From Buttiauxella gaviniae (GTDB taxonomy: Bacteria; Pseudomonadota; Gammaproteobacteria; Enterobacterales; Enterobacteriaceae), in NCBI RefSeq assembly GCF_040786275.1, contig NZ_JBFMVT010000002.1, forward strand, positions 2,480,001 to 2,544,000: a stretch of 64,000 bases of DNA, read 5' to 3'. The translations under genes and the position numbers were made by a program. Below the pieces are notes generated by a model. The model was given only the letters and a program-made list of their open reading frames with translations. It had not been told where the DNA came from and did no database searches. This document shows positions 26,064-40,380 of the stretch, piece after piece (the stretch's first letter is position 1; each line of letters begins with the position of its first letter).

Positions 26064-28022
26064 ATGGTTTTAATTGATAGTTTAATTGAGCTAGCTAAAC
26101 CTTGGGCTAAAAAGATTGTAGAGGAAAAATTCTTACCTTATCTTCAGGATATAGGGTATGAATACTATTTAAAGGGGCGTCAACTCAATAAATTAAAATC
26201 TTCTATGTCTGATTATCTTATAAGAGTCAAGTCGCAATGTTCTGTAATTAACTCCCTTGCATTTCCAAATGTTTTAAAGAAAATAAAAGATATTTATGAG
26301 CCACTATTTTTATCATCTCTTGACTCTCGTGATGAAAATAGTATCAGGGTATCAAATGGAAATGACTTTGTTACAATGATTACTCATGCATTAATAATTG
26401 ATAATGCTGGTATGGGTAAGTCTACGTTGATGAAGAAAATCGTTATTGATACAATTGATAAAACAGAGTTTATACCAGTTTATATCGAGCTGAGATCTTT
26501 AGCTGACTCACCGATTACATATCAAATAAAAGAGCTGCTAGGAATCGAGCCGTCAGAGTCTGATGATTTGGTAAGGAATTTCCCGTTTGCATATTTTTTT
26601 GATGGTGTAGATGAAATTCCATTTGATCAAAAAAATAATATTCTTAAAAGAATTCGTGAATTTTCTGATGATTTTCCAAAGTCTAAAATTCTCATTACAT
26701 CTAGACCCGATAACTCTCTTTTAGAGCTACATGGTTTTTCACGTTATAGAATAAAGCCATTAGAGCTAGAGCAGTCTTACAATTTATTGAGACTGTATGA
26801 TGCGAATTCATATAGTTTAAGCAACAAATTGATTTTGTCTGGTAAATTAATTTCAGAGATAAAGTCAATGAGGAATAAGGATAGCATTACGGAGTTTTTA
26901 ACTACTCCTCTATATGTCTCACTACTTTTTTGTGCTTATAAGCATAAGCCTATTATACCAAGAAGAAAGGATCTTTTTTACAGTCAAGTATATGAGGCAT
27001 TATTTGAGTCTCATGATTTGAGTAAGGAAACTGGTTATGTAAGAGGGAAAATGTCAGGTCTGGATATAACCGATTTTAGCCTTTTATTGAGAAGGTTGGC
27101 TTTTTGGTGCCTTAAACACAATGGCAGGCTTGAGTTCTCGCGGGCAGAATTGGAAATATGTATCCTTGATATAGTATCTAATATAAAAGGTGTTCAAGTA
27201 AAACCAATACAATTTATTAATGATTTAATAACAACGGTTCCTTTATTTGTTAAGGAGGGATCTTTATACCGATGGTCACATAAATCACTAATGGAGTACT
27301 TTTCAGCAGAGTTCATTTGTATTGATGTCAAAGACAAGAGAGATGAAATTCTATTGAAACTTTTTGATAGCAATAGCCCCTCAAAGTACAAAAATATTTT
27401 AGAGTTATGTGCAGATATAGATTATAGTACTTTCAGGCGTACAGTCGTTAAACACTGCCTTGAGAGGTATTTAAATCATTTTGAAAAGATAGACGAAATA
27501 GATAACTTATCATTAGTTGATAAAGAAATATGGGCTAGTGTGAGTTTCTTTACAGATATTATATTACGGCTTACTCCCTATGGTAGTGCGAGCTTATCCG
27601 ATTTTGTACCAGACGCAGAAAAAAGAAACAAATCTCCTGATCCTGAATATCCAATTTTCGAAAATACCTTTATCGGTTATCAAGATTTTATTACATCTCT
27701 CACTTATCCAGAGTCCCTCGGAAGTGCAGTTTTTGAAATATTGAAATGGAAGCATCTAGAGTATTTTTATACAGAGAGAAACTTTTATAATCGACTTAAT
27801 GATGATGCTAATATCATTACAGAAAATGTTATGATTAAAGTTATTAATGGTAGAGTTATCGGTGCTCATGACTCCATTATTCCCGGAGTCATAACTGTTT
27901 TGCTGCAATTTAGACATGCATTATCAATACCAGTTATTCGTACTGCTTCTGCACGTAGAGCATTATCAGATATTAATTTGGATGCATCAAATGGTGTTGA
28001 TAACTTATTAGAAGGTTTTTAA
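26064..28022 (+). CDS. NACHT-domain STAND NTPase (bacterial NLR-like)
   Basis: 652 residues from the ATG at 26064 behind GAGAGGG; the frame also extends to a TTG at 26004 without a ribosome site. Walker A is NAGMGKST at 114-121, Walker B FFDGVDE with D180 and D183-E184, then ILITSRPDN as sensor. The N-terminal 100 residues are helical and the C-terminal 250 residues hold no clear LRR or TPR repeats. Bacterial NACHT proteins of this layout include antiphage proteins. No separate effector gene is adjacent, so the effector may lie within the chain. The gene is much richer in A and T than its neighbours, a sign of transfer. Confidence 0.85.
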   Translation: MVLIDSLIELAKPWAKKIVEEKFLPYLQDIGYEYYLKGRQLNKLKSSMSDYLIRVKSQCSVINSLAFPNVLKKIKDIYEPLFLSSLDSRDENSIRVSNGNDFVTMITHALIIDNAGMGKSTLMKKIVIDTIDKTEFIPVYIELRSLADSPITYQIKELLGIEPSESDDLVRNFPFAYFFDGVDEIPFDQKNNILKRIREFSDDFPKSKILITSRPDNSLLELHGFSRYRIKPLELEQSYNLLRLYDANSYSLSNKLILSGKLISEIKSMRNKDSITEFLTTPLYVSLLFCAYKHKPIIPRRKDLFYSQVYEALFESHDLSKETGYVRGKMSGLDITDFSLLLRRLAFWCLKHNGRLEFSRAELEICILDIVSNIKGVQVKPIQFINDLITTVPLFVKEGSLYRWSHKSLMEYFSAEFICIDVKDKRDEILLKLFDSNSPSKYKNILELCADIDYSTFRRTVVKHCLERYLNHFEKIDEIDNLSLVDKEIWASVSFFTDIILRLTPYGSASLSDFVPDAEKRNKSPDPEYPIFENTFIGYQDFITSLTYPESLGSAVFEILKWKHLEYFYTERNFYNRLNDDANIITENVMIKVINGRVIGAHDSIIPGVITVLLQFRHALSIPVIRTASARRALSDINLDASNGVDNLLEGF

Positions 28023-28077
28023 TTTATATTGATGTGTATTATGTCAATGTAGTTGAGAGGGGCTTATGCCCCTTCAA

Positions 28078-28335
28078 TTAGGATCTTTCTTTTCTAATTA
28101 AATTCAGACGATTAAGTTGTTTGCCACTTTTGTCAAAATATCTCTCCGGCCAAATCTCACTCGGATGCACTCCCAGCGCCTCAGCAATCAAAAATTCCCC
28201 TTTTGGCCAGGGTTTCGTTAAAGCGTTCGCCAGTGTTGATGAGCTCAAACCAGCCGCTCGCGAAAGTGCTGCTAGCGACGTACCTTTCTTACGTATACCC
28301 GCGATGATATCTGCCTGGTGCCAACCTTTTTTCAT
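28078..28335 (-). CDS. Ner/Nlp-type HTH transcriptional regulator
   Basis: 85 residues with a lambda-repressor-like HTH: GTSLAALSRAAGLSSSTLANAL, then FLIAEALGVHPSEIWPERYF, the hallmark of the Ner/SfsB (Nlp) family of Mu. It diverges from the first XRE gene over a 99-bp region that contains two palindromes. It converges on the NACHT gene. Confidence 0.85.
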   Translation of the reverse strand: MKKGWHQADIIAGIRKKGTSLAALSRAAGLSSSTLANALTKPWPKGEFLIAEALGVHPSEIWPERYFDKSGKQLNRLNLIRKERS

Positions 28336-28383
28336 GATTCCCTCCTGACTCTTTCCTGTAAATGGAACTGCTATAAATCGATG

Positions 28384-28432
28384 CTACGTTATTCGTAGTA
28401 TCGTGTCTAAACAAAAACTACGAATATCGTAG
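28384..28432. promoter_or_regulatory. Two CTACG-N5-CGTAG palindromes before the first XRE gene
   Basis: CTACGTTATTCGTAG at 28384-28398 and CTACGAATATCGTAG at 28418-28432, 34 bp start to start. The second ends two bases before the ATG at 28435. An identical arrangement precedes the second XRE gene. Likely operators for these regulators. Confidence 0.75.
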
Positions 28433-28434
28433 TT

Positions 28435-28746
28435 ATGCGAACTACTCCAAATTACCGTGAAATTTTCTGCAAAAGACTCAAAGCTTCGCGGCTTGCATGT
28501 GGGCTTTCGCAAAGGCGGCTGGGGATTTTGGCGGGTATCGATGAGTTTGTCGCAAGTGCACGTATCAATCGTTATGAACTTGGAATTCATGAAGTTGATA
28601 TACAAACGGCTCAGCAATTGGCAGATGTATTGAATGTTCCACTTGCATATTTCTATTCTGATGATGAGCAACTGGCAGAAATGATTTTGCGCTTTACTCG
28701 ATCATCCTCACAGATTAAAGAAGATGTTTTGGAGTTGGTCCGCTAG
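28435..28746 (+). CDS. XRE-family regulator, copy 1
   Basis: 103 residues. HTH_XRE region at about 11-70 (KRLKASRLACGLSQRRLGILAG, ARINRYELG, TAQQLADVLNVPLAYFY). The start ATG lies two bases after a palindrome with no room for a ribosome site, suggesting a leaderless transcript as for lambda cI. It is a close paralogue of the next gene: GILAGIDEFVAS and RINRYE are identical in both. Confidence 0.88.
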   Translation: MRTTPNYREIFCKRLKASRLACGLSQRRLGILAGIDEFVASARINRYELGIHEVDIQTAQQLADVLNVPLAYFYSDDEQLAEMILRFTRSSSQIKEDVLELVR

Positions 28747-28778
28747 CCATCTGTGTTGCCACGCTTTTTATTACAAGA

Positions 28779-28827
28779 CTACGTTACTCGTAGTATCTGC
28801 TACGCTCTAAAGCTACGACTATCGTAG
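28779..28827. promoter_or_regulatory. Two CTACG-N5-CGTAG palindromes before the second XRE gene
   Basis: CTACGTTACTCGTAG at 28779-28793 and CTACGACTATCGTAG at 28813-28827, again 34 bp apart and again ending two bases before the start codon. The spacing equals that of the first pair, so gene and control region were duplicated together. Confidence 0.75.
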
Positions 28828-28829
28828 CC

Positions 28830-29165
28830 ATGAAAACTTCTATCAATTACCCCGATATCTTCTGTCAGCGCCTAAAAGCTGCTCGTCTTTCTAAAGGACT
28901 ATCACAAAAGAGTCTTGGCATTCTTGCGGGGATAGATGAGTTCGTTGCAAGCACGCGCATCAATCGCTATGAAAAGGGCGTTCACCAAGCCAACATAGAG
29001 ATTGCTCAGCAGCTCGCTATGGCACTGGAAGTCCCTTTGGCATATTTCTATATGGTTGATGACGAACTAGCAGAGTTGACTTTAAATTGGGTGAAGCTAT
29101 CTGCTCGGGACAAAACAGAAATGCTGGCTCACATAAAGGCCAGGGCTTCCGAAACCCCAAGATAA
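28830..29165 (+). CDS. XRE-family regulator, copy 2
   Basis: 111 residues. The HTH region (QRLKAARLSKGLSQKSLGILAG, STRINRYEKG, AQQLAMALEVPLAYFY) is largely identical to copy 1, with divergence at both ends. A leaderless start is likely, as the palindrome reaches to two bases before the ATG. Together the pair may form a cross-regulating switch governing neighbours such as the helicase-nuclease gene 185 bp downstream; that link is inference. Confidence 0.88.
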   Translation: MKTSINYPDIFCQRLKAARLSKGLSQKSLGILAGIDEFVASTRINRYEKGVHQANIEIAQQLAMALEVPLAYFYMVDDELAELTLNWVKLSARDKTEMLAHIKARASETPR

Positions 29166-29349
29166 ATTTTTGTTTGCCCGGCATTCTTACATTAGCTCCG
29201 GGCAAATATCCCACACGAATTCTTAGACGACCCCATTCCCCAGCACAAACAAAATATTGCGATTACGTTCGCATCGTGGACAATGCTTAACCATGTGCTG
29301 CGTTTATATTAACGAAATCAATAGTTTTATTTAAGTCACGGGATGGGCT

Positions 29350-32300
29350 ATGGACAAGAACACTCGAAGGTTCGCATCATACTGGCGTAACTCCTTGGCA
29401 GATGCCGAGTCTGGTAAAGGGGCATTTGAGCGTAAAGATGCGGATAAATTCACCCGCTGGATGGATATCACTACGGGGCGGTTGGATGATAAGACCGTTC
29501 GTGCGTTCTTTGAGGGTGAAGATGAATCGGTTAAAACCGTCGAGGTGCTGCTACGTCCAAAAGTCTGGATCCGCCTTATAAAGCATGGCAAAGAGCGGAC
29601 GGCAGGTGCACCAGGTATCGTCACTCCGTTGGTAACTTCTGCTCTTGTGAATCGCGAAGGCTTTTTGTTTCCCATCGCGCCAGCCACCATTCCCCGCGAT
29701 CTACTCGAACCGCTTCCCAAAGGCACTTTCTCAATCGGTGAGATAGTGCAATATGACAAATATAAAACGACGCATAACACATCAACCTTTGGAGATGATG
29801 ACGAACAAGAACGCCGTAACGAGACTGATGAACAGCGTACAGAGCGTTATGAAAAATATCGACATCAATGGGAAAAATACCTAAAGCAAGCAGACGAGCT
29901 TCTGGAAAATGTTGCCGGGCGGTGGAGTGCCTCCCACGAGCAATATGAACCGGCCGGATATGGCTATGTCATCAAGGCTAACCAGCCCGGCGGGGCCAGC
30001 ATCCATATCCTTCCTCTGTACGATCATCTGCTGATGTCTAAAAAAGAGGTTCCGTTACTGGTGCGTTTGGCCTCTATGGAAATGCCTTCCGTAGAACCTC
30101 CCCTTGCCGCCAATGCAAAGTTTAGCGAGCGTTTGGGGCATTCCGGGGATGAGTTTCCGCTGGCTGTAGCGCAGCGCGATGCTCTAAGTCATTATCTCAC
30201 CCTGCAATCGGGCGATATTCTCGCAGTCAATGGCCCTCCGGGAACCGGAAAAACCACTCTGGTTCTTTCTATTATTGCGACCGAATGGGCAAGAGCCGCC
30301 CTCGATAAAACAGAGCCACCGGTGGTGATTGCTACATCAACCAACAATCAGGCCGTGACCAATATCATTGAAGCGTTCGGTAAAGATTTTTCCACCGGCA
30401 CCGGAGTAATGGCCGGGCGCTGGCTGCCTGAGTTAAAGAGCTATGGCGTTTACTTTCCGTCTTCGGGCCGTAAGGCTGACGCCGCAAAAAAATATCAGAC
30501 GGATGACTTTTTCAACCGTGTTGAGTCTCTGGAGTATGTTGAAGATGCGCAAATCTTCTATCTTGAGAAAGCAAGGGCGGCGTTTCCATTGGCGGATTGC
30601 AGTTCTCCCGAACGCGTCGTGGATCTTCTGCATGAGTGTTTAACCAGGCAGTCAGCGCAGCTTAAGAAAATTGAACCTGCATGGGACAGCCTGAACCGCA
30701 TCCGCCAGGAGCGGAATGCCATCAGCGAAGATCTCGATCAGTATATTCAGGATAACAATACGTCACTGCTCGGCTGCGCGAATGAAATCGCATTTTTAAC
30801 CCAGGGTAAAAAGCAGTGGCAGCAATACCGTGCGGGCGAGTCGATGGTATATGCGTTCTTCTCCTGGATCCCCGCCATTCGTACTAAACGCCAATATCAG
30901 ATTAACAATTTCTTGGACGAGACGTTTGGCATAAGAATGATTCCGTTCCAGGGGACTGCACCGGAAGGCATCGACGCGTTTATCGACGGACTGATTGCGC
31001 AAGCGCAAAAAGAGCAGGACAGATATCAGCAGCAAATCGATCTTGCGCAAGACGTTTCCCAACGCGAAAGAGAGGCTGCCCGTTGTTGGCACGACTTGAC
31101 CCATTCGCTGGGGCATGCGAGTGAAGAGGAACTGAGCCTGACGGGAGCCGACGAGCTTGCCGATATGCAGATCCGCTTCCCGTCGTTCCTGCTGGCAACC
31201 CACTACTGGGAAGGCCGCTGGCTAATGGATATGGATGCGATTGACAATATTCAGAAAGAAAAAGGTCTTAAAGGGGCGAAAACGATCAAGGCCCGCTGGC
31301 AACGTAGAATGAAGCTTACTCCGTGCGTGGTGATGACCTGTTACATGCTGCCTCACCATATGGTCATCAGGGAACATATTGGCGGGGCTAAGAAATTTGA
31401 TGATAGCTATTTATATAACTTTGCCGATCTGCTGATTGTCGATGAAGCAGGGCAGGTGCTCCCGGAAGTGGCTGCGGCTTCTTTCGCGCTGGCGAAAAAA
31501 GCGTTAGTGATTGGCGATACAGAACAGATCGCGCCTATCTGGAACAGTGTACCCGCCATTGATATAGGCAATATGATGGAGGAAAACATTCTCTCCGGTG
31601 GAACTCAGGAAGAGCTGATGGATGCCTATGCGCTAATGTGTGATTCAGGTAAAAGCGCTGCATCGGGCAGCGTTATGAAGATGGCTCAGTTTACGTCGCG
31701 CTATCAGTACGATCCGGACCTTGCCCGTGGCATGTACCTTTACGAGCACCGTCGCTGCTTTGACAACATCATCGGCTACTGTAATGCGCTCTGCTATCAC
31801 GGCAAGTTACAGCCAAAGCGGGGAACCGAAAAGGAGACGCTTCTTCCGGCAATGGGCTATCTACATATAGATGGTCTGGGTCAGCAGGCAAACAGTGGGA
31901 GTCGCTATAACGCTTTTGAGGCGGAGACGATAGCGGCCTGGCTTGCCGCGCGCAAAGAAGAAATAGAACATCATTACGACAAACCACTGCATAAAGTGGT
32001 GGGCGTCGTTACGCCATTTTCGGCGCAAGTCAACTCTATCAAGATGGCATTGTGTAAGCAGGGTATTAATTGTAGTGGCGATGAAGATTCCCTAACGGTC
32101 GGCACAGTGCACTCTTTGCAGGGGGCGGAAAGGGCGATCGTTATCTTTTCTCCTGTTTATTCCAAACATGAAGATGGCGGGTTTATCGACAGCGACAGCA
32201 GTATGCTGAACGTTGCCGTCTCACGCGCCAAAGATAGCTTCCTGGTCTTCGGGGATATGGATCTGTTTGAGATTCAGCCAGGCTCTTCTCCACGAGGGTT

Positions 32301-32892
32301 GCTGGCAAAATACCTGTTCTCTTCCGATAGCAATGCCTTGCAGTTTGAGTTCCAGGAACGCAAAGATTTAAGCGCAACACAAACGCAGATTTCAACTCTA
32401 CACGGTGTGGAGCAGCACGATACGTTTCTGAATCAGACTTTTGGCTCTATCGGGAAGAACATTACCATCGTTTCCCCATGGTTGACCTGGCAAAAGCTGG
32501 AGCAAACTGGCTTTTTGAAGTCTATGATCCAGGCGCGTTCGCGCGGCATTGATATCACAGTGGTAACAGACAGAAATTACAATACTGAACACGTCGATTA
32601 TGAAAAGCGTAAAGAGAAACAGCAGGGCCTTAATGCCGCTTTGGAAAAGCTGAACGAGATGGGTATTGCTACGAAGCTGGTCAATCGTGTTCACAGTAAA
32701 ATTGTGATTGGAGATGATGGGCTGCTGTGTGTCGGGTCGTTTAACTGGTTCAGTGCTACGCGAGATGAAAAGTATCAACGGTACGATACATCGATGGTGT
32801 ACCGGGGCCAGAGCCTAAAGGGGGAAATCAAAACGATTTATGCCAGCCTGGAGCAGCGCCAGTGCTCTAGTGTTGCACTGGTGGGGCGATGA
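29350..32892 (+). CDS. SF1 (UPF1-like) helicase fused to a PLD nuclease; type II Mokosh-like
   Basis: 1180 residues. The helicase has Walker A GPPGTGKT at 295-302, Walker B VDEAGQ with D698-E699, SLQGAE and the motif VI segment [10 protein letters not shown] long insertion (about 400-640) separates the two RecA-like halves. The C-terminus (about 1010-1180) is a phospholipase D-type nuclease with one HKD motif, H1115-x-K1117-x4-D1122, followed by GSFNW; such domains act as dimers. Helicase plus PLD in a single chain is the layout described for type II Mokosh (MkoC), an antiphage system. The identification rests on architecture only. Confidence 0.85.
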   Translation: MDKNTRRFASYWRNSLADAESGKGAFERKDADKFTRWMDITTGRLDDKTVRAFFEGEDESVKTVEVLLRPKVWIRLIKHGKERTAGAPGIVTPLVTSALVNREGFLFPIAPATIPRDLLEPLPKGTFSIGEIVQYDKYKTTHNTSTFGDDDEQERRNETDEQRTERYEKYRHQWEKYLKQADELLENVAGRWSASHEQYEPAGYGYVIKANQPGGASIHILPLYDHLLMSKKEVPLLVRLASMEMPSVEPPLAANAKFSERLGHSGDEFPLAVAQRDALSHYLTLQSGDILAVNGPPGTGKTTLVLSIIATEWARAALDKTEPPVVIATSTNNQAVTNIIEAFGKDFSTGTGVMAGRWLPELKSYGVYFPSSGRKADAAKKYQTDDFFNRVESLEYVEDAQIFYLEKARAAFPLADCSSPERVVDLLHECLTRQSAQLKKIEPAWDSLNRIRQERNAISEDLDQYIQDNNTSLLGCANEIAFLTQGKKQWQQYRAGESMVYAFFSWIPAIRTKRQYQINNFLDETFGIRMIPFQGTAPEGIDAFIDGLIAQAQKEQDRYQQQIDLAQDVSQREREAARCWHDLTHSLGHASEEELSLTGADELADMQIRFPSFLLATHYWEGRWLMDMDAIDNIQKEKGLKGAKTIKARWQRRMKLTPCVVMTCYMLPHHMVIREHIGGAKKFDDSYLYNFADLLIVDEAGQVLPEVAAASFALAKKALVIGDTEQIAPIWNSVPAIDIGNMMEENILSGGTQEELMDAYALMCDSGKSAASGSVMKMAQFTSRYQYDPDLARGMYLYEHRRCFDNIIGYCNALCYHGKLQPKRGTEKETLLPAMGYLHIDGLGQQANSGSRYNAFEAETIAAWLAARKEEIEHHYDKPLHKVVGVVTPFSAQVNSIKMALCKQGINCSGDEDSLTVGTVHSLQGAERAIVIFSPVYSKHEDGGFIDSDSSMLNVAVSRAKDSFLVFGDMDLFEIQPGSSPRGLLAKYLFSSDSNALQFEFQERKDLSATQTQISTLHGVEQHDTFLNQTFGSIGKNITIVSPWLTWQKLEQTGFLKSMIQARSRGIDITVVTDRNYNTEHVDYEKRKEKQQGLNAALEKLNEMGIATKLVNRVHSKIVIGDDGLLCVGSFNWFSATRDEKYQRYDTSMVYRGQSLKGEIKTIYASLEQRQCSSVALVGR

Positions 32893-33016
32893 CCCTGAAT
32901 GTGAAGCTGCATATATATAGTGTCGTATGAGTCAGGCCGAATCATCATTCTCTATCCTTTATATATAGAAGATAAGAGATTCCGTTTGTGGTCTTGACTG
33001 GAAATATCATCACGAT

Positions 33017-33025
33017 TGTGGATAA
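33017..33025 (-). promoter_or_regulatory. Perfect DnaA-box-like 9-mer upstream of rrn
   Basis: TTATCCACA on the minus strand, 85 bp before the P1 -35 element. One 9-mer alone can occur by chance. Confidence 0.3.
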
Positions 33026-33101
33026 CTGTGTGCACAACTGCGTATAAGGCGGGGTTTTGCTGTGGAATGCAGCAGTCAGTCAGATTCGTGCAAATTTAGG
33101 G

Positions 33102-33129
33102 TTGCGGCCCCGGCAGAACTCCCTATAAT
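33102..33129 (+). promoter_or_regulatory. rrn P1 promoter
   Basis: -35 TTGCGG, 16-bp spacer and -10 TATAAT, followed by a GC-rich discriminator (GCGCC) as in known rrn P1 promoters. An AT-rich upstream region fits UP and Fis sites. Confidence 0.85.
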
Positions 33130-33210
33130 GCGCCTCCATCGACACGGAACATGTGAACAACATCACAGAGTAACGGCGGCGATGAGAGTCAAATATCCTG
33201 AAATTAAGGG

Positions 33211-33238
33211 TTGACTCTGAAAGAGGAAAGCGTAATAT
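33211..33238 (+). promoter_or_regulatory. rrn P2 promoter
   Basis: -35 TTGACT, 16-bp spacer and -10 TAATAT, about 110 bp after P1, the usual rrn spacing. Confidence 0.8.
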
Positions 33239-33277
33239 ACGCCACCTCGAGTTAGCAAGCGAAAGCGCGTAACTCAC

Positions 33278-33289
33278 TGCTCTTTAACA
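33278..33289 (+). promoter_or_regulatory. rrn leader boxA antitermination site
   Basis: TGCTCTTTAACA is the standard boxA bound by NusB/NusE in rrn leaders. A related TGCTCTTTAAAAA lies in the 16S-23S spacer. Confidence 0.85.
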
Positions 33290-33459
33290 ATTTATCAGAC
33301 AATCTGTGTGGGCACTCGCAGGATTGATATCTCAGATACCTCCGGGTATCAAAAAAATATCAAGTCTTGAAGAGTGACCAAGCAGTAATTCATTTAGTTG
33401 AATTATTACGAAAGTTAATTTTTGAGCACCGCTTACTCATTGTAAGCAAATCAAGCTTT

Positions 33460-35001
<1,542 letters not shown>

Positions 35002-35087
35002 CCTGAAAGATACGAACTTGCGTAGTGCTCACACAGATTGTCTGATAGATGTAAAGAAGCAAGGCGTCTTGCGAGTGAGACTTCAGT

Positions 35088-35163
35088 GTCCCCTTCGTCT
35101 AGAGGCCCAGGACACCGCCCTTTCACGGCGGTAACAGGGGTTCGAATCCCCTAGGGGACGCCA
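35088..35163 (+). tRNA. gltT: tRNA-Glu (anticodon TTC) in the rrn spacer
   Basis: 76 nt with encoded CCA. The anticodon loop CTTTCAC gives TTC. A single spacer tRNA-Glu marks the rrnB/C/E/G class; the exact family symbol is not certain. Confidence 0.96.
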
Positions 35164-35381
35164 CTTGCTGGTTTGTGAGTGAAAGTCGCCGACCTCAATA
35201 TCTCAAAACTGACTTAGCAGTCACGTTTGAGATATTTGCTCTTTAAAAATCCGGAACAAGCTGAAAATTGAAACGACACACTGTTTCCTTTCTCCGTAAT
35301 AAGAAAGGAAGTGAGGTGTGTTCGAGTCTCTCAAATTTTCACGACACCGATTGTGTCTCACGAGACACCTTCGGGTTGTGA

Positions 35382-38289
<2,908 letters not shown>

Positions 38290-38397
38290 ACAACACCGAA
38301 GGTGTTTTGGTGAGAGAGATTTGATTTTAATTTTCAGCTGAATTCCGGATTTAGGTTAACGGTCACCCGGGAGGTGACGGTTAATGAAACAGAATAT

Positions 38398-38516
38398 GCC
38401 TGGCGGCACTAGCGCGGTGGTCCCACCTGACCCCATGCCGAACTCAGAAGTGAAACGCCGTAGCGCCGATGGTAGTGTGGGGTCTCCCCATGCGAGAGTA
38501 GGGAACTGCCAGGCTC
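38398..38516 (+). rRNA. rrf: 5S ribosomal RNA
   Basis: About 119 nt. TGCCTGGCGG at the 5' end pairs with CTGCCAGGC at the 3' end, and CCGAACTCAGAAGTGAAACG is present. The last one or two bases are uncertain. Confidence 0.95.
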
Positions 38517-38528
38517 CAATCAAGTAAG

Positions 38529-38557
38529 AAGCCCTGCACTGACGTGCAGGGCTTTTT
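38529..38557 (+). terminator. rrn operon terminator
   Basis: AAGCCCTGCAC and GTGCAGGGCTT form a strong stem followed by a T run, right after 5S. Confidence 0.9.
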
Positions 38558-38698
38558 GCCGTCTGCGGTTTATGGAAATTCCTCGTCCGTTAAGCGATAC
38601 AGACCACAAAAAACGCCTCTTACCACCATAAAAAATCGATCCGGTACATACTTATGGTTGAAAAACCACCAAAGGCGCAATGCCTGGCAGGCTAACTT

Positions 38699-39172
38699 AT
38701 GGCTAAGAATACTATCTGTATTTGGTATAATCATGATGCGGAAGCTGCCGCTCGTTTCTATGCTGCGACCTTTCCAGACAGTAGCGTTGGTGCCGTCATC
38801 CCGGCTCCTGGCGACTATCCGGATGGCAAAGCTGGCGACACAATAGTTGTTGAGTTTGTTGTCGCGGGAGTGTCATGTATCGGCCTCAACGGTGGGCCAC
38901 ATTTTAAACATAATGAAGCTTTTTCCTTCCAAATATCTACCGAAGATCAGGCAGAAACGGATCGCTACTGGAACGCTATTGTCGACAACGGTGGCCAGGA
39001 AAGCGAATGCGGTTGGTGCAAAGATAAATGGGGTGTTAGCTGGCAAATAACTCCGCGTATACTAACCGAAGCGCTGGCCACGGGCGGAGACACCGCCAGG
39101 CGTGCATTTGGGGCGATGATGTCGATGAAGAAAATAGACGTTGCTGCCATCGATGCGGCGATAAAGGGTTAA
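38699..39172 (+). CDS. VOC-superfamily protein (PhnB-like)
   Basis: 157 residues. WYNHDAEAAARFYAATFPDS at the start and the later CIGLNGGPHFKHNEAFSFQI and CGWCKDKWGVSWQITP belong to the PhnB/glyoxalase-like group often labelled 3-demethylubiquinone-9 methyltransferase-like. These dimeric beta-alpha-beta-beta-beta proteins bind metal but their substrate is mostly unknown. It stands alone between rrn and tauA. Confidence 0.85.
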   Translation: MAKNTICIWYNHDAEAAARFYAATFPDSSVGAVIPAPGDYPDGKAGDTIVVEFVVAGVSCIGLNGGPHFKHNEAFSFQISTEDQAETDRYWNAIVDNGGQESECGWCKDKWGVSWQITPRILTEALATGGDTARRAFGAMMSMKKIDVAAIDAAIKG

Positions 39173-39395
39173 CGAGCTCTACCTTGCTGAAAATGAAGAC
39201 AATATTGGTTGCTAATATCCTTATACCACATTGTCTCCATTGCCTTTAAAAGAGCTTAATCCATTCCCATCCCCCAACTATCCTTCCCCAAAATTCATCT
39301 AAAAACAGAAAAGCATTAGCGATAATTTTTAATTCTTTTATGTAATCGCCGCCTTTGGAAATACTGCTCCCATCAACGATACAGGAGCACTCATC

Positions 39396-40370
39396 ATGGT
39401 AGCAAAACGACATTCTCTCTGGCTGGCAACTTTGGCCCTCATTGCCGCACCCGTATTCGCGGTGGACGTAACCGTGGCGTACCAAACCTCCGCTGAACCC
39501 GCCAAAGTTGCACAGGCCGATAACGCCTTTGCAAAAGACAGTGGCGCAAAAGTGGAATGGCGTAAGTTCGATAGCGGTGCCTCTGTGGTGCGAGCGCTGG
39601 CATCGGGCGATGTGCAGATTGGTAATATCGGTTCAAGCCCGCTTGCCGTGGCTGCAAGCCAGAAGGTACCCATCGAAGTGTTCCTCCTTGCATCACAGCT
39701 CGGTAACTCCGAAGCGCTGGTCGTGAAGAAAGGGATTACTAATCCTAAGGATCTGATCGGCAAGCGTATTGCCGTGCCGTTTATCTCCACCACCCATTAC
39801 AGCCTGCTGGCTGCCTTAAAACACTGGGGTATCAAGCCTGGTGAAGTGCAAATCCTGAATCTTCAGCCTCCGGCAATAATTGCGGCCTGGCAGCGTGGAG
39901 ATATTGACGGGGCATATGTTTGGGCTCCAGCGGTTAATGAGCTGGAAAAAGATGGCACAGTACTGACTGATTCTGCGCAGGTAGGTAAATGGGGCGCACC
40001 AACGCTGGATGTCTGGGTAGTTCGTAAAGATTTCGCACAGGCACATCCTGAAGTCGTTGAAGCTTTCGCTAAAAGCGCCCTCGCCGCACAGAAAAGCTAT
40101 ATCGATAACCCCGAAGCCTGGCTGAAGCAGCCGGACAATTTGAGCAAACTCTCACGCCTGTCTGGTGTACCGGAAAACGACGTGCCGGGACTAGTGAAGG
40201 GCAATACCTATCTCACTGCCAGCCAGCAAACTGAGCAACTGAGTGGCCCGGTGAATAAAGCGATTGTTGATACCGCACAATTCCTGAAAGCGCAGGGCAA
40301 GGTTCCGGCGGTGGAAACGGATTACAGCCAGTTCGTCACCGATCGCTTCGTGAAAACGCTGGCACAGTAA
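39396..40370 (+). CDS. tauA: Taurine ABC transporter, periplasmic binding protein
   Basis: 324 residues with a signal peptide ([15 protein letters not shown], cleavage before VDV). Mature-protein segments [30 protein letters not shown] and [20 protein letters not shown] match TauA. It captures taurine and related sulfonates in the periplasm and delivers them to TauBC. First gene of tauABCD. In relatives the operon is activated by Cbl and CysB under sulfate limitation; I cannot point to their exact sites here, although the 223-bp upstream region is AT-rich. Confidence 0.95.
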   Translation: MVAKRHSLWLATLALIAAPVFAVDVTVAYQTSAEPAKVAQADNAFAKDSGAKVEWRKFDSGASVVRALASGDVQIGNIGSSPLAVAASQKVPIEVFLLASQLGNSEALVVKKGITNPKDLIGKRIAVPFISTTHYSLLAALKHWGIKPGEVQILNLQPPAIIAAWQRGDIDGAYVWAPAVNELEKDGTVLTDSAQVGKWGAPTLDVWVVRKDFAQAHPEVVEAFAKSALAAQKSYIDNPEAWLKQPDNLSKLSRLSGVPENDVPGLVKGNTYLTASQQTEQLSGPVNKAIVDTAQFLKAQGKVPAVETDYSQFVTDRFVKTLAQ

Positions 40371-40380
40371 GGGGAAAGCC

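Noticed and set aside
33017-33025. Replication origin near rrn because of a DnaA box
   Set aside because: A single 9-mer without a cluster or AT-rich unwinding element; likely chance.
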